The notes below the pieces were generated by a model that was not told the origin of the DNA, searched no databases, and saw only the letters and a program-made list of their open reading frames with translations. From assembly GCF_001887355.1 (NCBI RefSeq), contig NZ_MPIN01000001.1, forward strand, positions 969,932 to 1,033,931: a stretch of 64,000 bases of DNA, written 5' to 3'. Numbering within the stretch: position 1 is the stretch's first letter; every line of letters starts with the position of its first letter. This stretch comes from Cystobacter ferrugineus. Its GTDB lineage: Bacteria; Myxococcota; Myxococcia; Myxococcales; Myxococcaceae. Positions 38,486 through 47,039 of the stretch are shown here, one piece after another. Position numbers and translations under genes: made by a program.

Positions 38486-39241
38486 ATGAGTGGGACAAAG
38501 CAGGGCGGGACGAAGAGCAAGGTGGCGATCGTCACGGGTGCATCCCGCGGCATCGGCGCGGCGATCGCGGAGCGGCTGGCCCGGGACGGCTTCTCCGTGG
38601 TGGTCAACTACTCGAGCGATGCCTCCCCCGCCGAGGTGCTGGTGCGCGGCATCCAGAGCACGGGAGGGCGTGCGATCGCCGTGAGGGCCGATGTCAGTGA
38701 TGCGGGGGCGGTGCGCCGCATGTTCGAGGCCACGGAGGCGGAGTTCGGCGGCATCGACGTGCTCGTCAACAACGCGGGCATCATGTCGCTCGCCCGCATC
38801 GCCGAGACCGATGACACCACGTTCGAGCGCCTGATGAACGTCAACGTGAAGGGCACGTTCAACACCCTGCGCGAGGGGGCGGTCCGCATCCGCGAGGGTG
38901 GCCGGATCATCAACTTCTCCTCCAGCGTCGTGGGTCTGCTCCAGCCGACCTACGGGGTCTATGCCGCCACGAAGGCCGCGGTGGAGGCCATGACGAGCGT
39001 GCTCGCCAAGGAACTCCGGGGCCGCTCCATCACCGTGAACGCCATCGCTCCGGGACCGACCGCGACCGACCTCTTCCTCAAGGGCAAGCCGCAGGAGGCC
39101 ATCGACCGGCTCGCCAAGGCCGCTCCGCTCGAGCGGCTCGGCCAGCCCGAGGACATCGCGCGGGCCGTGGCCTTCCTCGCCGGCCCTGATGGGGCGTGGA
39201 TCAACGGTCAGACGCTGCGCGCCAACGGCGGAATCATCTAG
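38486..39241 (+). CDS. SDR family oxidoreductase (3-oxoacyl-ACP reductase-like)
   Basis: A 251-residue classical short-chain dehydrogenase. It has the NADP motif TGASRGIGAAIAE, NNAG in VLVNNAGIM, the catalytic Ser in INFSSSVVGL and YAATK with catalytic Tyr and Lys, and the ending AFLAGPDGAWINGQTLRANGG. The family includes FabG and many detoxifying or secondary-metabolism reductases. The ATG at 38486 has GAGGGAG upstream. It is convergent with cysA, 31 bp apart, and has no operon partner, so a role in fatty-acid synthesis is unlikely to be its main one. Confidence 0.9.
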   Translation: MSGTKQGGTKSKVAIVTGASRGIGAAIAERLARDGFSVVVNYSSDASPAEVLVRGIQSTGGRAIAVRADVSDAGAVRRMFEATEAEFGGIDVLVNNAGIMSLARIAETDDTTFERLMNVNVKGTFNTLREGAVRIREGGRIINFSSSVVGLLQPTYGVYAATKAAVEAMTSVLAKELRGRSITVNAIAPGPTATDLFLKGKPQEAIDRLAKAAPLERLGQPEDIARAVAFLAGPDGAWINGQTLRANGGII

Positions 39242-39272
39242 GGCCTTGGCTCATCAGCCGCCTGGACTGCCC

Positions 39273-40334
39273 TCAGATGACGTAGTCGCCGACGAACACC
39301 TTGGCCATGCGCACGTCGGCATGCACGAGATCCCCCTCGACGACACCCAGGTTGTCGAACTCGGAGCGGGGCACCTCGACGGCCATGCTCTCCCCGGTGG
39401 GCAGTTTGAGCAGCACCTTCACGTACCCACCCACGGGCTTGAGCCGCTTCACCAGGCTCGCCGTGGGCTCCTCCGCACCCTGCGCCGGTTTGACGAGCTT
39501 GATGTCATGCGGGCGGACGAAGGCCTGCACCGTTTCTCCCTCGCGCGCGCTCTGGGGCGCCTCCACCACCAGCGAGCCCACCCGGGCCCGGCCCGACTGC
39601 ACCTGGCCGCGCAGCACGCTCGTGCCCCCCACGAAGGAGGCCACGAAGGGCGTGGCCGGCCGATCATAGATTTCCTCCGGCGGCCCCTCCTGCGCCACCC
39701 GCCCCTCGCTCAGCACCACCACGTGCTGGGAAATCTCCAGCGCCTCCTCCTGGTCATGCGTGACGAGCAGTGTGGTGACACCCGTGCGCTCGTGCAGGGA
39801 TTGGAGCCACTCGCGCAGCTCCACGCGCACGCGGCTGTCCAGCGCGCCGAAGGGCTCGTCCAGCAGCAGCAGCTTGGGCCGGATGGCGAGCGCCCGCGCG
39901 AACGCCACGCGCTGGCGCTGTCCTCCCGAGAGCTGCCCGGGGTAGCGCTCGCCCAGCTCCTCCAATTGAACGAGCTTGAGCATCTCGTCCACGCGCGCCT
40001 CCACCTCGGCGCGCGGCAGCCGGCGCGTCTCCAGCCCGAAGGCCAGGTTCTTGCGCACCGTCATGTGCTTGAAGAGCGCGTAGCTCTGGAAGACGACCCC
40101 GATGCCGCGCTGCTGCACGGGCATGTTCGTGCAATCCACGCCCTCGATGAGCACACGCCCCGCGTCCGGCAACTCCAGGCCCGCGATGATCCGCAGCAGC
40201 GTGCTCTTGCCCGCCCCCGAGGGGCCCAGCAGCGTGGTGATGGCCCCCGAGGGCGCTTGGAAGGACACGTCCGACACGGCGGGCGTCCCGCCTTGCGTGA
40301 ACTGCCGGGTCAGGTGCTCGACGATGACGCTCAT
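39273..40334 (-). CDS. cysA: Sulfate/thiosulfate ABC transporter ATP-binding protein
   Basis: A 353-residue ATPase that powers sulfate import. It shows Walker A LGPSGAGKSTLL, signature LSGGQRQRVAFARAL, Walker B LLLLDEPFGALD and the H-loop THDQEEALE, then a C-terminal regulatory beta domain of the TOBE type (AFVRPHDIKL and the end VRMAKVFVGDYVI). The ATG at 40334 overlaps the stop of cysW by four bases. It is the last gene of the order sbp-cysT-cysW-cysA, the usual composition of a sulfate importer. Confidence 0.95.
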   Translation of the reverse strand: MSVIVEHLTRQFTQGGTPAVSDVSFQAPSGAITTLLGPSGAGKSTLLRIIAGLELPDAGRVLIEGVDCTNMPVQQRGIGVVFQSYALFKHMTVRKNLAFGLETRRLPRAEVEARVDEMLKLVQLEELGERYPGQLSGGQRQRVAFARALAIRPKLLLLDEPFGALDSRVRVELREWLQSLHERTGVTTLLVTHDQEEALEISQHVVVLSEGRVAQEGPPEEIYDRPATPFVASFVGGTSVLRGQVQSGRARVGSLVVEAPQSAREGETVQAFVRPHDIKLVKPAQGAEEPTASLVKRLKPVGGYVKVLLKLPTGESMAVEVPRSEFDNLGVVEGDLVHADVRMAKVFVGDYVI

Positions 40335-41179
40335 GGGGACTCGGCCCTCCACTCGACGTACTTCTTGATGGCCAGGGTGATCAGCGCGAGCACCGTGAGC
40401 AGCGAGGCCACGGAAAACGCTCCCGCGAGGTTGTATTCGTTGTAGAGGATCTCCGCGTGCAGCGGCAGGGTGTTGGTCACCCCGCGCACGTGTCCGGAGA
40501 CGACCGACACCGCGCCGAACTCGCCCATCGCGCGCGCGTTGCACAGCAGCACGCCGTAGAGCACGCCCCACTTCACCTTGGGCAGCGTCACGTGCCAGAA
40601 GGTGCGCCAGCCGCTGGCCCCCAGCGACAGTGCCGCCTCCTCTTCGTCCTGCCCCTGGGCCTGCATGACGGGCAGCACCTCGCGCACCACGAAGGGGAAG
40701 GTGATGAACACCGTGGCCAGCACGATGCCGGGCACCGCGAAGATGATTTGAATTTCCCGCTCGGCCAGCCACGGGCCGAACCAGCCCTGCCGGCCGAAGA
40801 GCAGCACGAAGATGAGCCCCGCGATGACGGGCGACACGCTGAAGGGCAGGTCGATGAGCGTGAGCAGTACGTCCCGCCCCCAGAAGCGGAAGTGCGCGAT
40901 GAGCCACGCGGCGGCCAGCCCGAACACCAGGTTGAGTGGCACGGCGATGGCGGCGGCCAGGAGCGTGAGGCGGATGGCCGACATCGTCTCGGGATCGCTC
41001 AGGGCCGCCAGGTACGCGCCCACGCCCTTCTGCAGGGCGTAGGTGAACACGGCCAAAAGCGGCACGACGAGGAAGACGCCGAGGAAGGCGAGCGCTCCGC
41101 CGATGAGCAGCCAGCGCATCAGCGCGGGAGCCGCGACGGTGCGCCGGGCGCGCTGCGGGATGACGGTGGCCGGGTGCAT
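40331..41179 (-). CDS. cysW: Sulfate ABC transporter permease CysW
   Basis: A 282-residue inner-membrane permease with about six helices. The ABC-permease coupling loop is EEAALSLGASGWRTFWHVTLP, and NARAMGEFGAVSVVSGH and PLHAEILYNEY are typical of CysW. It pairs with CysT as a heterodimer. It starts 16 bp after cysT ends and overlaps cysA. No operator site can be named from the sequence. Confidence 0.94.
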   Translation of the reverse strand: MHPATVIPQRARRTVAAPALMRWLLIGGALAFLGVFLVVPLLAVFTYALQKGVGAYLAALSDPETMSAIRLTLLAAAIAVPLNLVFGLAAAWLIAHFRFWGRDVLLTLIDLPFSVSPVIAGLIFVLLFGRQGWFGPWLAEREIQIIFAVPGIVLATVFITFPFVVREVLPVMQAQGQDEEEAALSLGASGWRTFWHVTLPKVKWGVLYGVLLCNARAMGEFGAVSVVSGHVRGVTNTLPLHAEILYNEYNLAGAFSVASLLTVLALITLAIKKYVEWRAESP

Positions 41180-41195
41180 GGGCGCGGCTCTCCTC

Positions 41196-42035
41196 CTACT
41201 CGGGCCGGGCCTCGAGCCGGCGATGGCTCCAGCGCTGGAGCAGGTTGACGACCAGCAGCAGCGCGAACGACACGAGGAGCATGACCCCGGCGATGGCCGT
41301 GGCGCCCGCGTAGTCGTACTGCTCCAGCCGGGTGATGATGAGTAGCGGCGCGATTTCCGTCTTCAAGGGCATGTTGCCGGAGATGAAGACGACCGAGCCG
41401 TACTCGCCGATGGCCCGGGCGAAAGCGAGCGTGAAGCCGCTGAGCAGCGCGGGGAAGACGGCTGGCAGCAGCACGTGCGTGAATGTCCTCCACGGCGAGG
41501 CGCCGAGCGTGGCGGCCGCCTCCTCCACGTCCGCGTCGAGCTCCTCGAGCACGGGCTGCACGGTGCGCACCACGAAGGGCAGGCCGATGAAGGTGAGCGC
41601 CACGCCCACGCCTAGCGGGGTGAAGGCCACCTTGATGCCCCAGGCCTCCAGGTAGCGCCCGTACCAGCCGTTGTGCGAGTAGAGCGTGGTGAGCGTGAGC
41701 CCGGCCACGGCGGTGGGCAGGGCGAAGGGCAGGTCCACCAGCGCGTCCACGAGCGCTCGGCCCGGGAAGCGGTAGCGCACGAGCACCCACGCCACGAGCA
41801 GTCCGAAGACGGTGTTGACGAGCGCGGCGAAGAAGGCCGCGCCGAAGCTCAGCCGGTAGGCGGCGAGCACGCGGGGCGAGGCCACGGTGGCCCAGAACTG
41901 CTCCCACGTCAGACTGAACGTCTTGAGGAAGAGGGCCGACAGCGGAATGAGGACGATGAGGCCCAGGTAGAACCAGCTCAGGCCCAACGTCAGCCCGAAG
42001 CCCGGCAGGACGCGGCGGCGCGCGGTGGGTTGCAT
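41196..42035 (-). CDS. cysT: Sulfate ABC transporter permease CysT
   Basis: A 279-residue permease (also called CysU) with about six membrane helices and the coupling loop EEAAATLGASPWRTFTHVLLP. FARAIGEYGSVVFISGNMP and LIITRLEQYDYAGATAIA are characteristic of the CysT branch. The ATG at 42035 lies 8 bases after the binding-protein stop, so the transporter genes are one transcript. The frame is open far upstream but without homology there. Confidence 0.94.
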   Translation of the reverse strand: MQPTARRRVLPGFGLTLGLSWFYLGLIVLIPLSALFLKTFSLTWEQFWATVASPRVLAAYRLSFGAAFFAALVNTVFGLLVAWVLVRYRFPGRALVDALVDLPFALPTAVAGLTLTTLYSHNGWYGRYLEAWGIKVAFTPLGVGVALTFIGLPFVVRTVQPVLEELDADVEEAAATLGASPWRTFTHVLLPAVFPALLSGFTLAFARAIGEYGSVVFISGNMPLKTEIAPLLIITRLEQYDYAGATAIAGVMLLVSFALLLVVNLLQRWSHRRLEARPE

Positions 42036-42043
42036 GGTCGCGC

Positions 42044-43090
42044 TCACTGGGCCTGGGGCACGTAGAGTTGATCGAACGTGCCGCCGTCCTCGAAGTGTTG
42101 CTTCTGCGCCTGCTTCCAGCCACCCGCCACCTCCTCGAGCGTGAAGAGCTTCACCGGGGCGAGGCTCTTGCCGGCCTTCTGGGCGGCCTGGGCCGAGCGC
42201 GGCCGGTAGTGGTGCTTCGCGGCGATCTCCTGTCCCTCCTCGGTGTAGAGGAAGCGCAGGTAGGCCTCGGCCAGGGCGCGCGTGCCCTTGCGGTCCACGT
42301 TCTTGTCCACGATCGCCACGGGCGGCTCGGCGAGGATGCTGTCCGAGGGGGTGATGATCTCGAAGCGCTCGGGGCCCACCTCCTGGGTGAGCAGATAGGC
42401 CTCGTTCTCCCACGCGAGCAGCACGTCCCCGAGTTCGCGCTCGGCGAAGGTGGTGGTGGCGCCGCGCGCGCCCGAGTCCAGCACGGGCACGTTCTTGAAC
42501 AGGGCGGTGATGTACTGGCGCGCCTGGGCCTCGTCTCCACCGGACTTGCGCAGCGCATGGCCCCAGGCGGCGAGGTAGTTCCAGCGCGCGCCTCCGGACG
42601 TCTTGGGATTGGGGGTAATCACGGACACGCCGGGGCGCACCAGATCCTCCCAGTCATGGATGCCCTGGGGATTGCCCTTGCGCACCACGAAGACGATGGT
42701 GGACGTGTACGGCGCGCTGTGCTCGGGCAGGCGCGACTGCCAGTCGGCCGGCAGGAGCTGCGCCTTGTCGTGCAGCATGTCGATGTCGTACGCGAGCGCG
42801 AGCGTCACGACGTCCGCGTCCAGCCCGTCGATGACGGCGCGCGCCTGCTTGCCCGAGCCGCCATGGGACTGCTTGATGGTGGGCTTGGTCCCCGTCTTCG
42901 CCTCCCATTGCCTGGCGAAAGCGGCGTTGAGGTCCGCGTAGAGCTCGCGCGTGGGATCGTACGAGACGTTGAGCAGGGTGGCGGCGTCGGACGGCGCGGC
43001 GGCTGGCTTCGAACAGCCCGTCCAGACGGACAGGGCGGCCAGGAGCACGGTGAGCAGGGGCGCGGTGAGGGGCGGGTGATGAGTCTTCAT
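42044..43090 (-). CDS. sbp: Periplasmic sulfate-binding protein
   Basis: A 348-residue substrate-binding protein. The leader ends in SVWTGC, which could be a lipobox with an unusual Trp at -3, so it may be a lipoprotein and not a free periplasmic protein. Family blocks are [48 protein letters not shown] and [17 protein letters not shown]. These match sulfate-binding proteins of the Sbp/CysP group. The start at 43090 has GAGG 7 bases upstream. It is the first gene of the sulfate operon, with a structured leader upstream. Confidence 0.93.
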   Translation of the reverse strand: MKTHHPPLTAPLLTVLLAALSVWTGCSKPAAAPSDAATLLNVSYDPTRELYADLNAAFARQWEAKTGTKPTIKQSHGGSGKQARAVIDGLDADVVTLALAYDIDMLHDKAQLLPADWQSRLPEHSAPYTSTIVFVVRKGNPQGIHDWEDLVRPGVSVITPNPKTSGGARWNYLAAWGHALRKSGGDEAQARQYITALFKNVPVLDSGARGATTTFAERELGDVLLAWENEAYLLTQEVGPERFEIITPSDSILAEPPVAIVDKNVDRKGTRALAEAYLRFLYTEEGQEIAAKHHYRPRSAQAAQKAGKSLAPVKLFTLEEVAGGWKQAQKQHFEDGGTFDQLYVPQAQ

Positions 43091-43143
43091 GTGGTGGCCT
43101 CGGTCGGGTGACCGCGAGTTCCCGGGTGCATTCGAGGCCCGAC

Positions 43144-43227
43144 AAGAGCCATGAAAGTCGAAGGCCCACCGTCCCTCGCGGGAGTGGGCTCTTCGTTGCT
43201 TGCCTCCGTCAGCCTCCACGCTGACGG
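43144..43227 (-). promoter_or_regulatory. Structured leader of the sulfate operon
   Basis: Between sbp (start 43090) and the divergent kinase gene lie two strong hairpins. One at 43206-43227 has an 8-bp perfect stem CCGTCAGC/GCTGACGG and a 6-base loop. The other has nested stems GCCCAC 43164-43169 with GTGGGC 43184-43189 around TCCC/GGGA (43172-43175, 43180-43183). Its arms can instead pair AAGAGCC 43144-43150 with GGCTCTT 43187-43193. Mutually exclusive pairing in a sulfur-gene leader suggests RNA-level control, but no known riboswitch core was recognised. Confidence 0.35.
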
Positions 43228-43324
43228 CGGACGAGCGCCCACCGCCGGGACCGACAGCAACAGCAGACTTCCTGGCGGGACGGGGTGGACATTGACGCGC
43301 CTAACGTGCCCGGCACATGTCCGT

Positions 43325-43350
43325 TTGTCAAGACAACTCTCCGTTATAGC
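43325..43350 (+). promoter_or_regulatory. Possible promoter or operator of the kinase gene
   Basis: TTGTC-AA-GACAA (43325-43336) is an inverted repeat that could be an operator, and TTATAG at 43344-43349 resembles a -10 box; the spacing to a -35 is short. A strong Shine-Dalgarno-like AAGGAGG at 43353-43359 follows, 10 bases before an in-frame ATG at 43370, which is an alternative start of the kinase gene. Confidence 0.25.
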
Positions 43351-43447
43351 GGAAGGAGGGCGGACAGGGATGTCTCTCGCCGCGCGGGCAGGCGGCGCGC
43401 CGGGGCGGCTCCAGGGCCTTCCGGGCGGGTCGGCTAGAGTGGACGCC

Positions 43448-45076
43448 ATGCAAGCCGCCGCACCGCGAGCCGCGCGCTCATCCCAGTTGCTGCAGGAGTA
43501 CCTGGCCCAGGACGTCGTCCCCCGGGAGGTGTCCATTGCCCGGTTCATGCGCGGGATGGTGTCGTTCAGTTGCGTGGCGGCGCTGCTGCTCTCCGGGCCG
43601 ATCGGCTGGAAGCTGTCGTTGTGCCTCGCGGCGCTGACGGGGGCGTTGAGTCTCTATTACACGCTCATGCTGCGCGCCCTGCGGCAGGGCGGCTTCCACC
43701 CGGCGATGCAGTGGGTGGACAGCGCCCTCACGGTGTCCATTCCCGCCGTGGTGTTCCTCGCCGACGTGTACTTCAACGGGGCCGTGTACGCGCTCACCAC
43801 GCCGCCAGCGTATGCCTGGGGCACGCTCATCGTCGTGTGCGCGCTGCGCACCAACCGCCATCTGGCGTACTTCGCCGCGGCGCTCGCGGCGCTGGAGTAC
43901 CTGCTGCTCTATCTGCTGGTGGCCCAGCCCCGGCTGCCCCCCGACTCCCCGGACACGCTGGAACTGCCCATGGTGTTCCTGCGCTGCGTGTTCCTCTTCT
44001 CCTACGGCCCGCTCACGGCGACGCTCGGCACGCTCATCATGAACAAGGCCGGCGAGGCGCTGCGCGCCATCCGGGAGAAGGACGTGATGGGCAAGTACTT
44101 CCTCCACGAGCGGCTGGGCGTGGGCGGCATGGCCGAGGTGTTCCGCGCCACCTACAGCCCCGAGGGCGGCTTCGAGAAACAGGTGGCCATCAAGCGCGTG
44201 CTGCCCGCGTACGCGGACAACGAGGAGTTCCTCGCCCTGTTCCGGCGCGAGGCGGAGCTGGGCTCGCTGCTCAACCACCCCAACATCGTCCAGGTGCTCG
44301 ACCTGGGCCGGCACCAGGGCACGGTCTTCCTCGCCCTGGAGTACGTGGACGGCCTGTCGCTGAGCACGCTCCTGCAGCGCGTGCGGCGGCTGCCTCCGGC
44401 GGCGGTGGCCTATATCGGCGCGGAGATGGCCCTGGCGCTCGCGTACATGCACGGGCGCACGGGCCGCCGCGGCGAGCCGCTCGGTCTCGTGCACCGCGAC
44501 CTCAACCCGCCCAACATCCTCCTGTCGCGCATCGGCGAGGTGAAGCTGTCGGACTTCGGCGTCGCGCGCGCGGCCAATCAGCTCGCCCTCACCCGCGCCC
44601 AGACGGTGCGCGGCAAGGCGGGCTACATGGCCCCCGAGCAGGCCCATGGTCTGGCGCTGGACGGCCGCGCGGATCTCTTCGCCCTGGGCCTCACGCTGTA
44701 CGAGGCCCTCACTGGTCAGCCCGCGCTCCACGGAGAGAACGACGCCGAGCTGATGGTCGCCTCCACCCAGCAGGACGTGCCCCCGCCCTCGCACCTGGTG
44801 CCGGGCATCTCGCCCGCCCTGGACGCCATCATCGCCGGCCTGCTGCGCAGGGACCTGGCGCAGCGCACGCGCTCGGCGGAGGTGCTGGGGCGGCAGTTCC
44901 TGGCGCTCCCGGGCGCCGAGGCCCCGTATGTCCATGGCCAGCGGCAGTTGATCGACGCCCTGCGCGAGGCCACCACGCAGACCGCCACGCCCGTGCAGCC
45001 CCTGCAACTCACGCCCGACCTGGCCCTGACCGAGGCGGCCGAGGCGCTGCCCGCGCCCCATGTGAACCGACGCTGA
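43448..45076 (+). CDS. Membrane-anchored Ser/Thr protein kinase (PknB-like)
   Basis: A 542-residue kinase. Unusually for the common PknB layout, the membrane part comes first: about six hydrophobic segments in residues 38-200. The kinase domain follows from about 214, with the glycine loop GVGGMAEVF (224-232), Lys249 in VAIKR, HRDLNPPNIL (349-358, catalytic Asp351), DFGVAR (369-374) and GYMAPEQ. A roughly 50-residue tail ends in LTPDLALTEAAEALPAP. An ATG at 43370 would add 26 residues. The gene is divergent from sbp and convergent with the hydrolase gene. Pieces of its 3' end are found again at 56251-56340 and 58807-59062. Confidence 0.92.
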   Translation: MQAAAPRAARSSQLLQEYLAQDVVPREVSIARFMRGMVSFSCVAALLLSGPIGWKLSLCLAALTGALSLYYTLMLRALRQGGFHPAMQWVDSALTVSIPAVVFLADVYFNGAVYALTTPPAYAWGTLIVVCALRTNRHLAYFAAALAALEYLLLYLLVAQPRLPPDSPDTLELPMVFLRCVFLFSYGPLTATLGTLIMNKAGEALRAIREKDVMGKYFLHERLGVGGMAEVFRATYSPEGGFEKQVAIKRVLPAYADNEEFLALFRREAELGSLLNHPNIVQVLDLGRHQGTVFLALEYVDGLSLSTLLQRVRRLPPAAVAYIGAEMALALAYMHGRTGRRGEPLGLVHRDLNPPNILLSRIGEVKLSDFGVARAANQLALTRAQTVRGKAGYMAPEQAHGLALDGRADLFALGLTLYEALTGQPALHGENDAELMVASTQQDVPPPSHLVPGISPALDAIIAGLLRRDLAQRTRSAEVLGRQFLALPGAEAPYVHGQRQLIDALREATTQTATPVQPLQLTPDLALTEAAEALPAPHVNRR

Positions 45077-45102
45077 GCCTCGGTGGGCATCCAGCGCGGT
45101 GG

Positions 45103-45138
45103 CGCGGTGCATGCGCTCATCGTTCCGCTTGCACCGCG
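45103..45138. terminator. Possible bidirectional terminator hairpin
   Basis: A perfect 9-bp inverted repeat, CGCGGTGCA (45103-45111) and TGCACCGCG (45130-45138), with an 18-base loop lies between the convergent kinase and hydrolase genes. There is no clear T run, so function as a terminator is only suggested by position. Confidence 0.35.
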
Positions 45139-45186
45139 GTGGCGAAGCTGAACGCGACCGCTCCTCGTCGGTTGGGACGCCGACGT

Positions 45187-46755
45187 CTACCGGGCCTCGT
45201 TCCCATCCGCCTGGGCGGCGGTGGTGGCTGGGGGCTCGACGAGGAACCTGATGCGGCCCTCGGCCGCGCAGGAGGTATCAGGCCGAACCGCGGGCTTGCG
45301 CAGGAACGCCCGGGAGATGTCCGCCGCGCAGGGATGCGAGGAGAGCACCGCGTGAGAGCCGCCCGCGATGACCACGTGGTGGCCATGCTTGAGGGGCCGC
45401 ACCGCGGCGCTCGCCAGCCCCGGCGGGGTGACGGGGTCGAACTCTCCCGAGAGCAGCAGCGTGGGCACCTTGGACACCACCGGTTCGTACCAGGCAGCCT
45501 CCGCGGTGCCCGCGGGCCACTGGGCGCAGGTGTTGAACATGTCGAGCTGCGTGGGCAGGAAGAAGCCCCGGAGCTCCGGCAGCGCCCCGGCCGCTCCCGC
45601 CGTCACCGCCTCGGGGGTGGTGGCGGACACCTCTTCGCGGCACAGCGTGGAGAGGTGCATGCCGTAGCTGAGACGCATGAACGACGTCAGCACCGGCGAG
45701 GCGCCGATGGCGTTGCCAAGCAGCGTGGTCTGCTCCTCCTTCAGTGCGTGGAGCATGGCGGGGAGCGTCTCCAGAAGCGCCGGGTCCTGGAGGAAGCTGT
45801 GCAGGAACTGGACGAAGATGGCTCCGTTCACCTGCATGCGGCCACTCCGGCCCTCCTGGGTCTGGAAGACCACCGGGAGGGGCCGCGCGTCGAGGGACTG
45901 CACCACCGAGGAGAAGAGGGGCTCCAACGAGGGATAGCGGGCGTTGCAGGCCGCGTCCGCGGCGCAGACCTCGAACACCTTGCGCAGGGAGCGGTCGAAG
46001 CCCGGCACCGCCTGGAGGTAGAGGTTGTCCCGCGGCGGCAGCACCGAGTCGACGATGGCGCTTCGCACGCGCTGGGGCGCCCGGCGGAGCACCTCCATCG
46101 CCAGCCGCGAGCCGTAGGCGGAGCCTCGGAGGTTGATGTGCTGGAACCCCAGCGCGACCCGGAGCGCCTCCACGTCCCCGGCGCTCTCCTGGGTGTTGTA
46201 GGCCGTGATGTCAATGCCCTGGCCCTGCAGGCGCGCACTGCACCGGCGCAGCGGGTCCGGATACGGCATACCGACCTCCCAGCACTCCAGCGCCGGCTGG
46301 GACGCCCCGACGCCGCGCTGGTCGAACACGATGAGCTGCCGGTCCGGGGCGAGGGCCTCCACCCGCTCCCGTGTCAGGGTGCTCGCGAGGTAGGCGGCGC
46401 GAACTCCCGGGCCTCCCTCCAGGAGCACCACCGGATCCTTCGCCTTCACCTCCTCGGGGTTTCCGAAGAGGGCCACCGCGAGGTGGATCCACTTGCCCTC
46501 CGGCTGGGCGTGGTGCTCCGGGACGGCGACGTAGCCGCACCGCACCGTCTCGCCTTCCACCTGGTCAGGTGCCAGCGAGAACCAGCACGGCGTTGGCTCG
46601 AAGCCCACTGGCGCGTGCTTCTTCACCAGGGCCATGCCAGTGCTGTCCATTGCGGAGGATGGCTCGGCCTCGTCCGCCTGGCCGCAGCCCGCGAGCAGCA
46701 ACCCACTTCCCACCCGCACCAGCCAACGCGTCAGCCCTCTTCTCGAGAAACGCAT
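45187..46755 (-). CDS. S33-type alpha/beta-hydrolase lipoprotein lacking the expected Ser
   Basis: A 522-residue lipoprotein (leader with LLLAGC, Cys24) of the tripeptidyl-aminopeptidase-like S33 group. VVLLEGGPG (109-117) is the oxyanion-hole motif, LIVFDQRGVGAS the next block, and the C-terminal cap ends with LLLSGEFDPVTPP (Asp440) and IAGGSHAV (His468). The elbow that normally reads GGSYG reads GSAYG (211-215), so Ala213 stands where the nucleophile Ser should be. The neighbouring Ser212 is one position off. The protein may be a non-catalytic binder, or use a shifted Ser. GAGGA lies 5 bases before the ATG at 46755. Confidence 0.85.
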   Translation of the reverse strand: MRFSRRGLTRWLVRVGSGLLLAGCGQADEAEPSSAMDSTGMALVKKHAPVGFEPTPCWFSLAPDQVEGETVRCGYVAVPEHHAQPEGKWIHLAVALFGNPEEVKAKDPVVLLEGGPGVRAAYLASTLTRERVEALAPDRQLIVFDQRGVGASQPALECWEVGMPYPDPLRRCSARLQGQGIDITAYNTQESAGDVEALRVALGFQHINLRGSAYGSRLAMEVLRRAPQRVRSAIVDSVLPPRDNLYLQAVPGFDRSLRKVFEVCAADAACNARYPSLEPLFSSVVQSLDARPLPVVFQTQEGRSGRMQVNGAIFVQFLHSFLQDPALLETLPAMLHALKEEQTTLLGNAIGASPVLTSFMRLSYGMHLSTLCREEVSATTPEAVTAGAAGALPELRGFFLPTQLDMFNTCAQWPAGTAEAAWYEPVVSKVPTLLLSGEFDPVTPPGLASAAVRPLKHGHHVVIAGGSHAVLSSHPCAADISRAFLRKPAVRPDTSCAAEGRIRFLVEPPATTAAQADGNEAR

Positions 46756-46982
46756 GCTTCCTCTTGGGTTTGGTTGGGCACGGCGTGTCGCGTTCAGCCG
46801 CGGGCCTTCCCCTGGAGGTGTGGCCCCGTGCGCCAGTCCTCGGTCTGGCATGATTACAGGATTTATCGAAAATTTTGAACCCCTTGTGCCTCCTGGATTA
46901 CCGGAAAAGCATGACGCCATGTGTCGTGGAGCGCATGGCGGGGGCGCAGTCCACCCCCCATGGCCTCGGTGACGAAAGAGAA

Positions 46983-47016
46983 CCGGCCGGGCGCCCCACC
47001 TGGCTCGCCCGGCCGG
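46983..47016 (-). terminator. Rho-independent terminator after the GH114-like gene
   Basis: An 11-bp perfect stem, CGCCCGGCCGG paired with CCGGCCGGGCG around a 12-base loop (46994-47005), is followed on the minus strand by a T-rich stretch TTCTCTTT. It lies 24 bases after the GH114-like stop. Confidence 0.7.
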
Positions 47017-47039
47017 CCATCCCTCGAAGCGTCCGGGGC

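Noticed and set aside
43570-46878. 1102-codon open frame through kinase, intergenic and hydrolase regions
   Set aside because: It spans two supported genes in another phase and their convergent gap; it reflects stop-poor GC-rich DNA.
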